The notes under the pieces were generated by a model. The model was not told the DNA's origin. It saw only the letters and a list, made by a program, of their open reading frames with translations, and ran no database searches. Of a stretch of DNA of 64,000 bases, positions 34,488 through 42,396 are shown in pieces. The first letter of the stretch is position 1. Each line of letters starts with the position of its first letter. Where the stretch lies: assembly GCF_031180975.1 (NCBI RefSeq), contig NZ_JAPSLI010000010.1, positions 1-64,000 on the forward strand, given 5' to 3'. A program made the position numbers and the translations under genes. The DNA is from Microbacterium sp. GTDB lineage: Bacteria; Actinomycetota; Actinomycetes; Actinomycetales; Microbacteriaceae.

Positions 34488-36218
34488 TCAGGGCTGCGGC
34501 GCCAGCCGGCACCAGGAGATGTCGAACCCGCTGAGGATGGGCAGCTTCTGGTCGGAGTCCAGGGCGATCAGACGGGTGTGCAGTGTCGTGGGCAGGGGCA
34601 GCAGCAGGTCGTCGTAGGCGTTGCCGGGCAGATCCGGGGCGACCGTGACGGCGGCGTACTGGCCGCTCGGCGAGACGCACGCCTGGATGATGGCGTCGGT
34701 GCCGCTCACCTCGGTGATCAGGGTCGCCGCGCCCTTCTCGTCCACCTTCACGACGGCCTGCCCGGTCGGCATCCCGCCGGCGTCGCGCTGGACCACGTGG
34801 CGGAGGGTGCCGCCGGGGAACGGCTCGATGTTGGTCGCATCGCCGTAGTCCGGTTCGGATGCCGGAAGCGGCGCCTCCGAGCCGTCGGTAAGGTTCAGTT
34901 CGACCACGCTGGCGTCGGTGCGCTCCACGATGGCGGTGTAGGTGCCGCGACTGATCCCGAGGATGCTGGCGGCGTTGCCCATCGCCTGCACGCCCGCGTC
35001 GCTGGTGGGGTCCTCCACGCCGAGGGCGCCGTTGAAGTCGATGAACAACAGCGACGAGGAGTCGGGCACGAACTGCCAGTCGGCGACGCTCGCCTCCGCG
35101 CCGCCGACCTCCACGATGCGCGGGTCGCCGGCGCCGCTGAGCGGCTGTGTGACGAGCACGCTGGCGCGTCCCGAACTCTCGGTCAGCTCGCGGTCGGAGT
35201 AGCTGTAGCCGACCAGCCCGCCGCGGTCGGAGACCTGGACCGCGGAGACGTAGCCGTCGCCGGGCAGCTTCAGATCGCGCTGATCGCCGCCGTCCCTGTC
35301 CATGACGATGAGGCGCGACCCGTCCTCCTCCTCGACGGCCACGACGAGCCGATCGCCGGTGGCGCGGTAGTCGCTGATGCGCGGATGCGAGAACACCGCG
35401 ACCGCCTTCTCGCCGGACAGATCGGTGCTGAAGATGCGGTCGTCGCCCTCCCCCCGCTGCAGCAGCAGGATGCGCGAGGCCGGAGTGGTGAACGACGTTG
35501 TCAGGTCGGATGCCGGTCCGCCCCCGACGGAGGTCGCGCCGCCGACCCGCACGGTGTACTTCGTCGCGTCGTCGAGCGGGACGGTGAAGCGGATGCCGAC
35601 GTTGCGGCCGGCCGCGTCGACGGTGAACGGCACCGCGGGTTCGACGGTCACCTGCTTCGGGTCGATGGCGGCGAGGCTCTGGTTCGCCGTGAGGATGACG
35701 CGGCTCCCCGAGCTCTGGATCGCCTGCGCGGGGTCGACCTGCACCTGGCTGAGGCGCGGACCCTGGGTGACGCTGACGATGCCGAGCACGGTGACGAACA
35801 ACGCCAGGACGGCCAGCACCCCGACGAGGGCGAGGGGGAACCGGCGGGACGGGCGGGTGCCGGCAGGGGCAGCGGTAGCCGGGTGCGCGCGAGCGGTGTC
35901 CGGGCGTCCCGCGTCGCGCGGCGCCTCCTGCTCGGGCGCGGCGTGCTCGGGCGCGGCGTGCTCGGGCGCGGCGTGCTCGGGCGCGGCGTGCTCGGGCGCG
36001 GGCTTCTCCTCCACGGGTGCCGGGACGGGCTCGGCGGGCGCGTCCTCCGGGATGAGCGTCGCGTCCTCCTCCGCCTCCGCCACGGACACCTCGACATCGG
36101 ACGCCCGCACCGGGGCCAGGTCGTCGGGCGTCTGCCTCTGCTGCGCCTGCTGCTCGGCGGCACGCAGCGCCCGCAGTTCCGCGCGGGTCAGCGGCCGCTC
36201 GGATCCGTCAGTGCTCAT
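34488..36218 (-). CDS. Membrane-anchored protein with predicted beta-propeller-like outer region
   Basis: 576 residues. The N-terminus is cytoplasmic, acidic and Pro/Ala-rich (about 1-125) and contains an imperfect EHAAP pentapeptide array. One transmembrane helix (LALVGVLAVLALFVTVLGIV, about 128-150) follows. The outer part has an Ig-like stretch, then repeating WD/TolB-like blades (GVVGYSYSDRELTESSG-type strands, DWQFVPDSSSLLFIDFNG). The start at 36218 uses AAGGATCC and overlaps the TIGR03943 gene by 11 bp, so it is in the zur operon. I do not recognise a function; a scaffold or sensor in the envelope is possible. Confidence 0.75.
   Translation of the reverse strand: MSTDGSERPLTRAELRALRAAEQQAQQRQTPDDLAPVRASDVEVSVAEAEEDATLIPEDAPAEPVPAPVEEKPAPEHAAPEHAAPEHAAPEHAAPEQEAPRDAGRPDTARAHPATAAPAGTRPSRRFPLALVGVLAVLALFVTVLGIVSVTQGPRLSQVQVDPAQAIQSSGSRVILTANQSLAAIDPKQVTVEPAVPFTVDAAGRNVGIRFTVPLDDATKYTVRVGGATSVGGGPASDLTTSFTTPASRILLLQRGEGDDRIFSTDLSGEKAVAVFSHPRISDYRATGDRLVVAVEEEDGSRLIVMDRDGGDQRDLKLPGDGYVSAVQVSDRGGLVGYSYSDRELTESSGRASVLVTQPLSGAGDPRIVEVGGAEASVADWQFVPDSSSLLFIDFNGALGVEDPTSDAGVQAMGNAASILGISRGTYTAIVERTDASVVELNLTDGSEAPLPASEPDYGDATNIEPFPGGTLRHVVQRDAGGMPTGQAVVKVDEKGAATLITEVSGTDAIIQACVSPSGQYAAVTVAPDLPGNAYDDLLLPLPTTLHTRLIALDSDQKLPILSGFDISWCRLAPQP
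35931..36002. repeat. 15-bp tandem repeat encoding EHAAP units
   Basis: CTCGGGCGCGGCGTG occurs four times head to tail (35931-35990) plus a partial fifth copy. On the coding strand each unit adds five residues (EHAAP) to the cytoplasmic linker, so copy number can vary without a frameshift. Confidence 0.9.
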
Positions 36219-36999
36219 ACGGATCCTTCGGCTCGGCGATCTTCTTCACCGACGTCGGCTCGATGCGCAGGCCGCCCCCCTCGTCGACGCGCACCGTGCC
36301 GGCCACCTCGATCCACTGGCCGGTGTCGTAGGCGCCGACATCGCCCGTGGTGTCCACCGGAACGGATGCCGGCTGCGCGTCGATCACGCAGTGGGTGATC
36401 ACCATCCGCGTGAGGTTCAGCCGTCCGGCATCCGAGGGAGTGACGAAGCCGGTGAGGGTGACCGGGGCGCCGTCGTAGGTCTCTGGCCGCGTGGCGGTGG
36501 CGAACACGGTCGACCACTCCCCGACGCCGAAGGTGGTCGTGTCGGCGACGCCGAGCGAGACGTCCTCGGCGCCGGCGAACAGCGCGGCGGTCTCGCCCGC
36601 CCGCGACATGGCCAGTTCCGCCGAGAGCGATGCCGGCGGCAGCACGAGACCGGCGAGCACCACGCCCGAGGCGATCACGCCACCGGAGACCGTCGCGGCC
36701 GCGGCGGCGGTGCGGCGGCGGGATGCCACGGCATCCGTTCCGTGCACAGGGGCGTGCGCGTGCTCATGGCCGTGGTCGTCCTCGGCGCCGAGCGGCAGCG
36801 TGCAGGACCACACCGCGACGGCCACGGTGAGCGCGGCCGCGGCGCACGCGAACCACACCGTCTCGGGGCTCACGTACAGGGTGAGACGTCCGGTCACGCC
36901 GAGTCCCAGCGTGACGACGGCGACCACGGTCGCGAGCCCGACCCCCAGCCAGCGGGAGGCGAGGGCGCGGCGGCGCTGGTAGGCGAGCTGATCAGCCAA
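36208..36999 (-). CDS. TIGR03943-family protein, partner of the DUF318 permease
   Basis: 263 residues. Transmembrane helices lie at about 20-37, 44-64 and 103-125. A His-rich cytoplasmic or surface loop (DDHGHEHAHAPVHG, about 74-88) may bind metal. The C-terminal soluble domain contains the conserved VTLTGFVTPSD, RMVITHCVIDAQP and GQWIEVAGTV blocks of TIGR03943/DUF1980. The start is a TTG at 36999 with GGGGGTG about 8 nt upstream; it overlaps the permease stop by 8 bp. The family almost always accompanies DUF318 permeases. Next to zur, a role in zinc or related metal handling is inferred. Confidence 0.85.
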   Translation of the reverse strand: MADQLAYQRRRALASRWLGVGLATVVAVVTLGLGVTGRLTLYVSPETVWFACAAAALTVAVAVWSCTLPLGAEDDHGHEHAHAPVHGTDAVASRRRTAAAAATVSGGVIASGVVLAGLVLPPASLSAELAMSRAGETAALFAGAEDVSLGVADTTTFGVGEWSTVFATATRPETYDGAPVTLTGFVTPSDAGRLNLTRMVITHCVIDAQPASVPVDTTGDVGAYDTGQWIEVAGTVRVDEGGGLRIEPTSVKKIAEPKDPYEH

Positions 37000-38014
37000 A
37001 GACGTTCACCCCCAGCCCGATGGCGCAGGCGGCGAGCACCACCACGCCGACGATGCCGGCGAGGGTGCGGCCGGTGAACGTGGTGCGCAGCAGTGCCAGC
37101 ATCTTCACGTCGACCAGCGGGCCGACCAGCAGGAACGCGATGATCGCGCCAGACGAGAAGGTCGCTGCGAACGACAGCGCGAAGAACGCGTCGACGTTGG
37201 AGCAGATCGCGACCGTCATGGCCAGGGCGACCATGGCCACGATGGAGAGCAGCGGGTTCGACCCGATGGCGACCAACACGTCGCGCGGGACGAGCACCTG
37301 CACCGCCCCGGCGAGGGCGGAGCCGATCACGAGCGCCGGCATGACCGCGCGCAACTCGATGAGGAACTGCGTCAGGCTGCGCCGCACCGGAGTGCCGGGC
37401 TCGTGCGCCACGTGCGCGCACGTCGCCACGAACCGGTCGGTGAGCATGTCCTGCTGGTCGGCGCGGCGGCTGTAGATCCAGCCGATCAGGTTCGCGATGA
37501 GGTAGCCGCCGACCAGTCGGGCGACGAGGATGCCGCCGTCCCACCCGAACGCGGCGTGGGTGGTGAGGATGACGATGGGGTTCACGATCGGCGCGGCGAT
37601 GAGGAAGGTGAGCGCGTCCGACGGTCCCAGGCCGCGCATCATCAGTCCTCGGGCGAACGGCACGTTGCCGCACTCGCAGACCGGGATGAACATGCCCAGG
37701 GCCGACAGCACCGCGCGGCGGCCCCACGCGTTGCGGGGAAGCCAGCGCTGCACGGCATCCGACGGCAGCCAGACCTGCACGACGATCGACAACACGACAC
37801 CGAGGATCACCCAGGGCAGCGCCTCGATCAGCACGCTGAGGGTGAGTGTCAGGCCGTCCTGCGCACGCGTGGGCAGCGCGGCGGGGAACAGCGCCGGGGC
37901 GAACACGTCGATCGCGACCAGGATCGCGACGATCGCCGCCCCGATCCCGGCGGCGGCCGGCGCGCTGACGCGGCGGACCGGATGCCGGGGCGGTGCCGTG
38001 ACCACAGCGTTCAC
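36992..38014 (-). CDS. DUF318 (PF03773) permease
   Basis: 340 residues with eight or more transmembrane helices. The conserved Cys motif FIPVCECGNVPFARGL lies in the middle and a related ICSNVDAFFALS in the second half, as in the YraQ/ArsP-like permease family. The GTG at 38014 shares GTGA with the Fur-family gene stop. It is followed by TIGR03943, its usual partner. The transported species is not known; the coupled Fur-type regulator argues for a metal or metal complex. Confidence 0.88.
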   Translation of the reverse strand: MNAVVTAPPRHPVRRVSAPAAAGIGAAIVAILVAIDVFAPALFPAALPTRAQDGLTLTLSVLIEALPWVILGVVLSIVVQVWLPSDAVQRWLPRNAWGRRAVLSALGMFIPVCECGNVPFARGLMMRGLGPSDALTFLIAAPIVNPIVILTTHAAFGWDGGILVARLVGGYLIANLIGWIYSRRADQQDMLTDRFVATCAHVAHEPGTPVRRSLTQFLIELRAVMPALVIGSALAGAVQVLVPRDVLVAIGSNPLLSIVAMVALAMTVAICSNVDAFFALSFAATFSSGAIIAFLLVGPLVDVKMLALLRTTFTGRTLAGIVGVVVLAACAIGLGVNVFG

Positions 38015-38421
38015 CCGGCCGCCTCGCTGTCGCGGCGGTTGGAGCAGGCTGCGCACAGCCCGAAGATGTCGACCACGTGCTCGGCGTCGCGGAAGCCGTG
38101 CAGCGCGGCGGTGCGATGCGCCCACTGCTCGACGTCCTTGGCCTCGATCTCGACGGTCAGCCCGCAGGAACGGCAGATCAGGTGGTGGTGGTGTCCCTGC
38201 GTCGTGCAGGCGCGGTAGAGGGCCTCCCCCTCAGGGCTCTGCAGCGAGTCGGCGTCGCCGGCGGCCGCGAGGCCGGCCAGCGCGCGGTAGACCGTCGCCA
38301 GCCCGATGCCGGTGTTCGCCTCGCGGAGCGTCGCGTGCAGAGTCTGCGCGCTCACGAAACCGCGGGCGTCGGCGAGCGCATCGCGCACGCGTTCCCGCTG
38401 CCAGGTGTTCCGCTGGGCCAT
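38011..38421 (-). CDS. zur: Fur-family metal-dependent repressor, probably Zur
   Basis: 136 residues. The winged helix (WQRERVRDALADARGFVSAQ, TVYRALAGLAAAG) is followed by the metal-binding dimerisation domain with HHHH (77-80), CRSC (Cys83, Cys86) and CAAC (Cys123, Cys126). Zur is preferred over Fur because it is coupled to a DUF318/TIGR03943 pair and because a clear Zur-type operator lies at znuA in this window. The ATG at 38421 is 7 nt after TAGACT, so the mRNA is probably leaderless. No Zur box was seen upstream of this gene itself. Confidence 0.85.
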   Translation of the reverse strand: MAQRNTWQRERVRDALADARGFVSAQTLHATLREANTGIGLATVYRALAGLAAAGDADSLQSPEGEALYRACTTQGHHHHLICRSCGLTVEIEAKDVEQWAHRTAALHGFRDAEHVVDIFGLCAACSNRRDSEAAG

Positions 38422-38428
38422 ACAGCCG

Positions 38429-38434
38429 AGTCTA
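38429..38434 (-). promoter_or_regulatory. -10 box, leaderless promoter of the zur operon
   Basis: TAGACT on the minus strand, 7 nt before the ATG at 38421; no ribosome-binding site is present. Confidence 0.5.
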
Positions 38435-38490
38435 GGACGCGGCGCTCTGCCCGGGCTGGGAGCGGGAGCGGCGGCTGCGGCGTGGGCGCG

Positions 38491-38934
38491 TTAGCGAGGA
38501 TCGCCGAGGGCCGCGATGGTCTGAACGGCGCGCGCCGCCTCCCTGCCCTTCTTCACGAAGTGCGCGGTGAAGAAGCCGACGTGCTCGTCGGTGTCCTGGA
38601 AGTGGTGGGGCGTGAGGCTCACGGAGAACACCGGCACTTCGGTGTCGAGCTGGACCCGCATCAGGCCGTCGACCACCGCCTGCGCCACGAAATCATGGCG
38701 GTAGATCCCCCCGTCCACGACCAGGGCCGCCGCGACGATGGCGTCGAACCGTCCCGTGGCTGCCAGGCGCTTCGCCTGGAGCGGGAGTTCGAACGCGCCG
38801 GGCACGTCGATCACGGTCAGGTCGTGGCTCACCCCGGAGTCCCGCAGCTCCTCCGTGAAGCCGACCAGCGCCTGGTCGACGATGTCACTGTGCCAGCCCG
38901 CCTTGAGGAAGGCGATCGAGAGGGTGTCGGTCAT
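38491..38934 (-). CDS. ribH: Type-II lumazine synthase-like protein (RibH2-like), last gene of the polyol operon
   Basis: 147 residues covering a full lumazine synthase fold. VIDVPGAFELPLQAKRLA is the shared RibH core. The segment AALVVDGGIYRHDFVAQAVV, then VFSVSLTPHHFQD and EHVGFFTAHFVKKG, are hallmarks of the RibH2 type known from Brucella and rhizobia, where this isoenzyme is a weak catalyst. Classical RibH makes 6,7-dimethyl-8-ribityllumazine from a 3,4-dihydroxybutanone phosphate and an aminopyrimidine. No other riboflavin gene is near. It follows the SorC regulator by 47 bp, with AAGGAG before the ATG at 38934. A role linked to sugar or tetrulose phosphates is possible but unproven. Confidence 0.85.
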   Translation of the reverse strand: MTDTLSIAFLKAGWHSDIVDQALVGFTEELRDSGVSHDLTVIDVPGAFELPLQAKRLAATGRFDAIVAAALVVDGGIYRHDFVAQAVVDGLMRVQLDTEVPVFSVSLTPHHFQDTDEHVGFFTAHFVKKGREAARAVQTIAALGDPR

Positions 38935-38981
38935 CGAGGGAACTCCTTGTGGGTGGTTTCTGTCATCGCGCGCTCGGCGGG

Positions 38982-39992
38982 TCATCGCACCTCGGCAGGG
39001 GCCGGGTCGTCGTCCGCGAGCAGCGCTCTGGCTGTGGCCAGGTCCGTGATCAGCGTGTTGATCCAGCCGCCGAGAACGGCTCCGCGAATCGCTTTCAGCT
39101 TACGTGGCCCGCCTGCGATGCCGATCACCCGCGGGACCGCGCGAAGCGCGTCGGCGGAGATGCCGACGATGCGTTCGTCGAGCGCCGAGCCGAGCGCCGC
39201 GCCGTTCTCATCGTAGAAGTGCAGGCAGACATCGCCCACACCGCCCAGCTCCCTCAGCGCGGCCAGATCGGGTTCGGCGAGGGCGTTGCCGGATTCGCGC
39301 AGCAGGGGCGACGGTTCGACGCTCCCGATCCCGACCAGCGCCACCGACAGGCCCGCCCAGGAACGCGCCAGCTCCGCGATGAACGGATCGGCGAGGAGCG
39401 CGTCTCGGAGCGCGCGGCTCGTGACCACCCCGGGGGCGGCGAGGAATCGGGGCGTCGCTCCGGTCACCCGGGCGAACTGCTCGGCGAGCTGCGTCGCCCT
39501 GACCTGAACGCTCGGCTTGCCCACTCCGCCGATGATCTGGACGACCTCGACCGCTGTGCGCACGGTGCTCGGGGTCATCGCCTCCGCCGTGGCGAGCAGC
39601 GTCGACGACCACGAACTGATCCCGATCCGGTCCTCGCCCGTGAGCGTGCTCTCCAGGTAGCCCGCGCCGGCGGCGCCCAGCGCGCGGAGGATCGCCGCTT
39701 CGCTCTCGTCGGGGGCGTCGGCGACCACGACATCCCGGAGCCCGAACCGGTCTCTCAGTGCGTCCTCGACGTCGCCGTACACCCCGGAGGGAGGGACCAC
39801 GATGGTCCTCACGATTCCGAGCCTTCCGGCCTCCTTGAGCGATCTCGAGACCCTCGACTGGGACATCCCCAGGGTGGCGGCGATCTGCGGCTGACGGATG
39901 CCCTGTTCGTAGTACATCCGCGCCACTTTGGCCAGCAGCCTCAGCCGCTCGACGTCATGCCGGCTGCCTGCCTTCCTGGGCTGTCGTGTCAT
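38982..39992 (-). CDS. SorC/DeoR-type sugar-phosphate-responsive transcriptional regulator
   Basis: 336 residues. The N-terminal HTH (ARMYYEQGIRQPQIAATLGM, then SQSRVSRSLKEAG) is followed by the SorC sugar-binding domain (GISSWSSTLLATAEAM, VVQIIGGVG, LVGIGSVEPSPLLRESGN, VGISADALRAVPRVIGIAGG). Members bind phosphorylated sugars such as erythrose-4-phosphate or ketose phosphates. The ATG at 39992 is 7 nt after TAACGT, so it has its own probable leaderless promoter besides readthrough. It should control the 48.6-kb promoter of the polyol operon. Confidence 0.9.
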   Translation of the reverse strand: MTRQPRKAGSRHDVERLRLLAKVARMYYEQGIRQPQIAATLGMSQSRVSRSLKEAGRLGIVRTIVVPPSGVYGDVEDALRDRFGLRDVVVADAPDESEAAILRALGAAGAGYLESTLTGEDRIGISSWSSTLLATAEAMTPSTVRTAVEVVQIIGGVGKPSVQVRATQLAEQFARVTGATPRFLAAPGVVTSRALRDALLADPFIAELARSWAGLSVALVGIGSVEPSPLLRESGNALAEPDLAALRELGGVGDVCLHFYDENGAALGSALDERIVGISADALRAVPRVIGIAGGPRKLKAIRGAVLGGWINTLITDLATARALLADDDPAPAEVR

Positions 39993-39999
39993 GGTCCCC

Positions 40000-40005
40000 A
40001 CGTTA
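40000..40005 (-). promoter_or_regulatory. -10 box, internal leaderless promoter of the SorC gene
   Basis: TAACGT on the minus strand, 7 nt before the ATG at 39992, between the SDR gene and the SorC gene. Confidence 0.45.
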
Positions 40006-40033
40006 GTGCCGCGCCCGCTCGCGCCCGTAGCCG

Positions 40034-40801
40034 CTACCAGGCGCAATGTCCGCCGTCCGCGAGCAGGTCGATGCCGGTGATGTAGCTCGCCGCGTCGGAC
40101 AGCAGGAACACCGCCGGACCCGCCATCTCGTGAGGTTCGGCGATGCGCTGCATCGGCACCTGCTCGGCGAACATCCGCATCCGGTCCACCATCTCGGGCC
40201 GCGTGTTCATCGGGGTCGCGGTGTATCCCGGGCTGAGCGAGTTCACGCGGATGCCCCGTTCCGCCCACTCGACCGCGAGCGATCGCGACAGATGGACCAC
40301 GGCCGCCTTCGCGGAGTTGTAGTGCGCCTGCGTCAGCCCCCGGTTGACGATCGTGCCGGACATCGACGCGATGTTCACGATCGATCCAGTGCGGCCCCCG
40401 GAGAGCATGCTCTGAGCTTCCGCCTGGCAGCTCAGGAACACGCCGGTCACGTCGATCTCGTAGAGGGTCGACCATTGGTCGAGGCTCATCTCCTCCGCGG
40501 GAGCGGCGTTGGCGATCCCGGCGGCGTTGACGGCGAGGGTCGCCGGGCCGAAGGCGTCCTCGAGGCGCGCGATGGCCGCGTCGAGCGAGCCCTTGTCCGT
40601 GACGTCCCCCTCCAGGGCGATCGCCTGGCCGCCCACGGCGGACACCGCCGCGGCCGCCTCCTCGAACGCGGCGCCGGGGCGGTCGAACAGGCCGACCGCT
40701 CCGCCTTGCTCCGCGATCCCGACCGCGATGGCCCGGCCGATGCCGCTGGCCCCGCCGGTCACGAAGGCGACTCGGTCCCGAAGGCCGAAGTCCACGCTCA
40801 T
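40034..40801 (-). CDS. Short-chain dehydrogenase/reductase (polyol operon, second SDR)
   Basis: 255 residues, classical SDR. The cofactor motif TGGASGIG is at about 15-22, NAAG at about 92-95, the catalytic Ser146 or Ser148 in IASMSGT, and Tyr161/Lys165 in HYNSAKAA. The ending GIDLLADGGHCAW is normal for the family. Such enzymes interconvert polyols and ketoses with NAD(P). The ATG at 40801 has GAGGAG upstream. It lies between the transporter ATPase and the SorC regulator, so it probably oxidises an imported polyol or epimerises the sugar together with the other SDR. Confidence 0.9.
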   Translation of the reverse strand: MSVDFGLRDRVAFVTGGASGIGRAIAVGIAEQGGAVGLFDRPGAAFEEAAAAVSAVGGQAIALEGDVTDKGSLDAAIARLEDAFGPATLAVNAAGIANAAPAEEMSLDQWSTLYEIDVTGVFLSCQAEAQSMLSGGRTGSIVNIASMSGTIVNRGLTQAHYNSAKAAVVHLSRSLAVEWAERGIRVNSLSPGYTATPMNTRPEMVDRMRMFAEQVPMQRIAEPHEMAGPAVFLLSDAASYITGIDLLADGGHCAW

Positions 40802-40835
40802 CTCAACTCCTCACTGCCGTGACGCCGTCGGCCGT

Positions 40836-42335
40836 TCAGGCCGCCGCCGCCAGACCCATGACGCGCTCCGGCGTCGCTTCGTCACGCGCGAGGATCCCCC
40901 GGACGCGACCTTCCGCGATGACCATGACACGGTGCGCGAGTCCGAGGACCTCGTCGAGGTCGGAACTCACCACCACCACGGCAGCGCCTGCGCGCGCCAT
41001 GTCGGCGATGACCTCGTAGATCGCCGCGCGCGCACCGACGTCGATGCCGCGCGTGGGTTCATCGAGGATGATCACGCGCGGGTTCTGCTGCAGCCACTTC
41101 CCGATGACCACCTTCTGCTGGTTCCCGCCGGACATCGAAGAGGCGGGGTCCTGGGAGCGCCCCTTCACGCCGAGCCGCTGTCCCACGGTGCGGGCGAGCT
41201 CCTGGACGGAACGGTTCGTGATCCAGCCGCCCTTCGCCACCTCGCGCAGGTTGGGAAGCGCGATGTTCTCCGCGATGGAGTGCTCGAGGACCAGGCCCTG
41301 ATGCTTGCGATCCTCCGGGATCAGCACGACGCCGGCGTCGATGGCATCCGACGGGTGGCGCCGGTCGACCGCTACCCCTGCCACCCGGACGGTGCCGTCG
41401 ACCAGGGGGTCGGCCGAGGCGACCGCGCGGACGATCTCGGTGCGCCCGGCCCCGACGATGCCGGCGACGCCGAGAACCTCACCCGGGCGGACGTCGAAGG
41501 ACACATCGGTGAAATGGCCCCGGCGGCTGGTGAGCGCCTCGACCTCGAGCACCGGCCCGACCGACGGATCCGGCACGGGGATGTCGGGGAACAGCCGCTC
41601 GACGGAGCGACCGACCATCTCGCTGACGAGCTGGTCCGGGTCGATGTCGCCACGCTCGTGCTCGGCGACCTTCGCGCCGTCCCGCAGCACCACGATCCGG
41701 TCCGCGATGCGCCGGATCTCGCTCAGCCGGTGGCTGACGTAGATGAAGCTCATCCCCTCGCGCTTGAGCTGCTGAACCGTCGCGAACAGGGCGTCGGTCT
41801 CGGCCGCGCCCAGGGCGGCGGTGGGCTCATCGAGGATCAGAAGGTTCGCGTCCAGCATCAGCGCCTTGGCGATCTCCACCTGCTGCTGTCCGGCGACGCT
41901 GAGCTCGGACACGAGCTGGTCGGGGCGGCCGGTGAAGCCGAGCCGTTCCAGCTGCTCCATGGCCTGACGGCGCATGCGGCGCGCGTCGAGCAGTCCGCGC
42001 GACATCGGCCAGCGTCCGACCGCCACGTTCTCCGCCACGGTGAGGTCAGGCAGCAGACGCATCTCCTGGTGGATGAGGCCGATGCCCTGCGCGATCGCGT
42101 CCCGCGGATCGGCCGGTGCGTACGGCGCGCCCTTCCAGGTCATCTCCACCTCGGTGGCGCGGGTGACGCCCGCGATGATGCTGGACAGCGTCGATTTGCC
42201 GGCTCCGTTCTCGCCGAGAAGAGCGACCAGCTCCCCCGGTCGCACCTCGAGGTCGACGCCGTCGAGGGCGACCGTGCCGGGATAGACCTTGCGCGCGCCC
42301 CGGACGACCAGCCCGGCGGTGTTCTCGCGGTTCAT
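40836..42335 (-). CDS. Ribose-type sugar ABC transporter ATPase (two nucleotide-binding domains)
   Basis: 499 residues with duplicated ABC domains, as in RbsA/CUT2 systems. The first Walker A is GENGAGKST, with signature SVAGQQQVEIAKAL and Walker B LLILDEPTAAL. The second domain has the degenerate P-loop GIVGAGRTE, signature SGGNQQKVVIGKWL and VIILDEPTRGID. It energises import of a pentose, polyol or related sugar. The ATG at 42335 has AAGGAGGT upstream. A strong intercistronic hairpin separates it from the binding-protein gene. Confidence 0.95.
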   Translation of the reverse strand: MNRENTAGLVVRGARKVYPGTVALDGVDLEVRPGELVALLGENGAGKSTLSSIIAGVTRATEVEMTWKGAPYAPADPRDAIAQGIGLIHQEMRLLPDLTVAENVAVGRWPMSRGLLDARRMRRQAMEQLERLGFTGRPDQLVSELSVAGQQQVEIAKALMLDANLLILDEPTAALGAAETDALFATVQQLKREGMSFIYVSHRLSEIRRIADRIVVLRDGAKVAEHERGDIDPDQLVSEMVGRSVERLFPDIPVPDPSVGPVLEVEALTSRRGHFTDVSFDVRPGEVLGVAGIVGAGRTEIVRAVASADPLVDGTVRVAGVAVDRRHPSDAIDAGVVLIPEDRKHQGLVLEHSIAENIALPNLREVAKGGWITNRSVQELARTVGQRLGVKGRSQDPASSMSGGNQQKVVIGKWLQQNPRVIILDEPTRGIDVGARAAIYEVIADMARAGAAVVVVSSDLDEVLGLAHRVMVIAEGRVRGILARDEATPERVMGLAAAA

Positions 42336-42362
42336 CTGTACCTCCTTGGACAGGGCGACCTT

Positions 42363-42391
42363 CGGGGCCCGCAGCGTCGCTGCGGGCCCCG
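42363..42391 (-). promoter_or_regulatory. Intercistronic hairpin between binding-protein and ATPase genes
   Basis: A perfect 13-bp stem (CGGGGCCCGCAGC / GCTGCGGGCCCCG) with a 3-nt loop lies 5 bp after the binding-protein stop. In ABC operons such hairpins often cut transcription or protect the upstream mRNA, giving excess binding protein over ATPase. Confidence 0.75.
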
Positions 42392-42396
42392 ACGGA

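Noticed and set aside
38491..38934. Part of a riboflavin operon or an FMN riboswitch target
   Set aside because: No ribD, ribE or ribA is present and the leader is a 47-bp spacer with no room for an FMN riboswitch.
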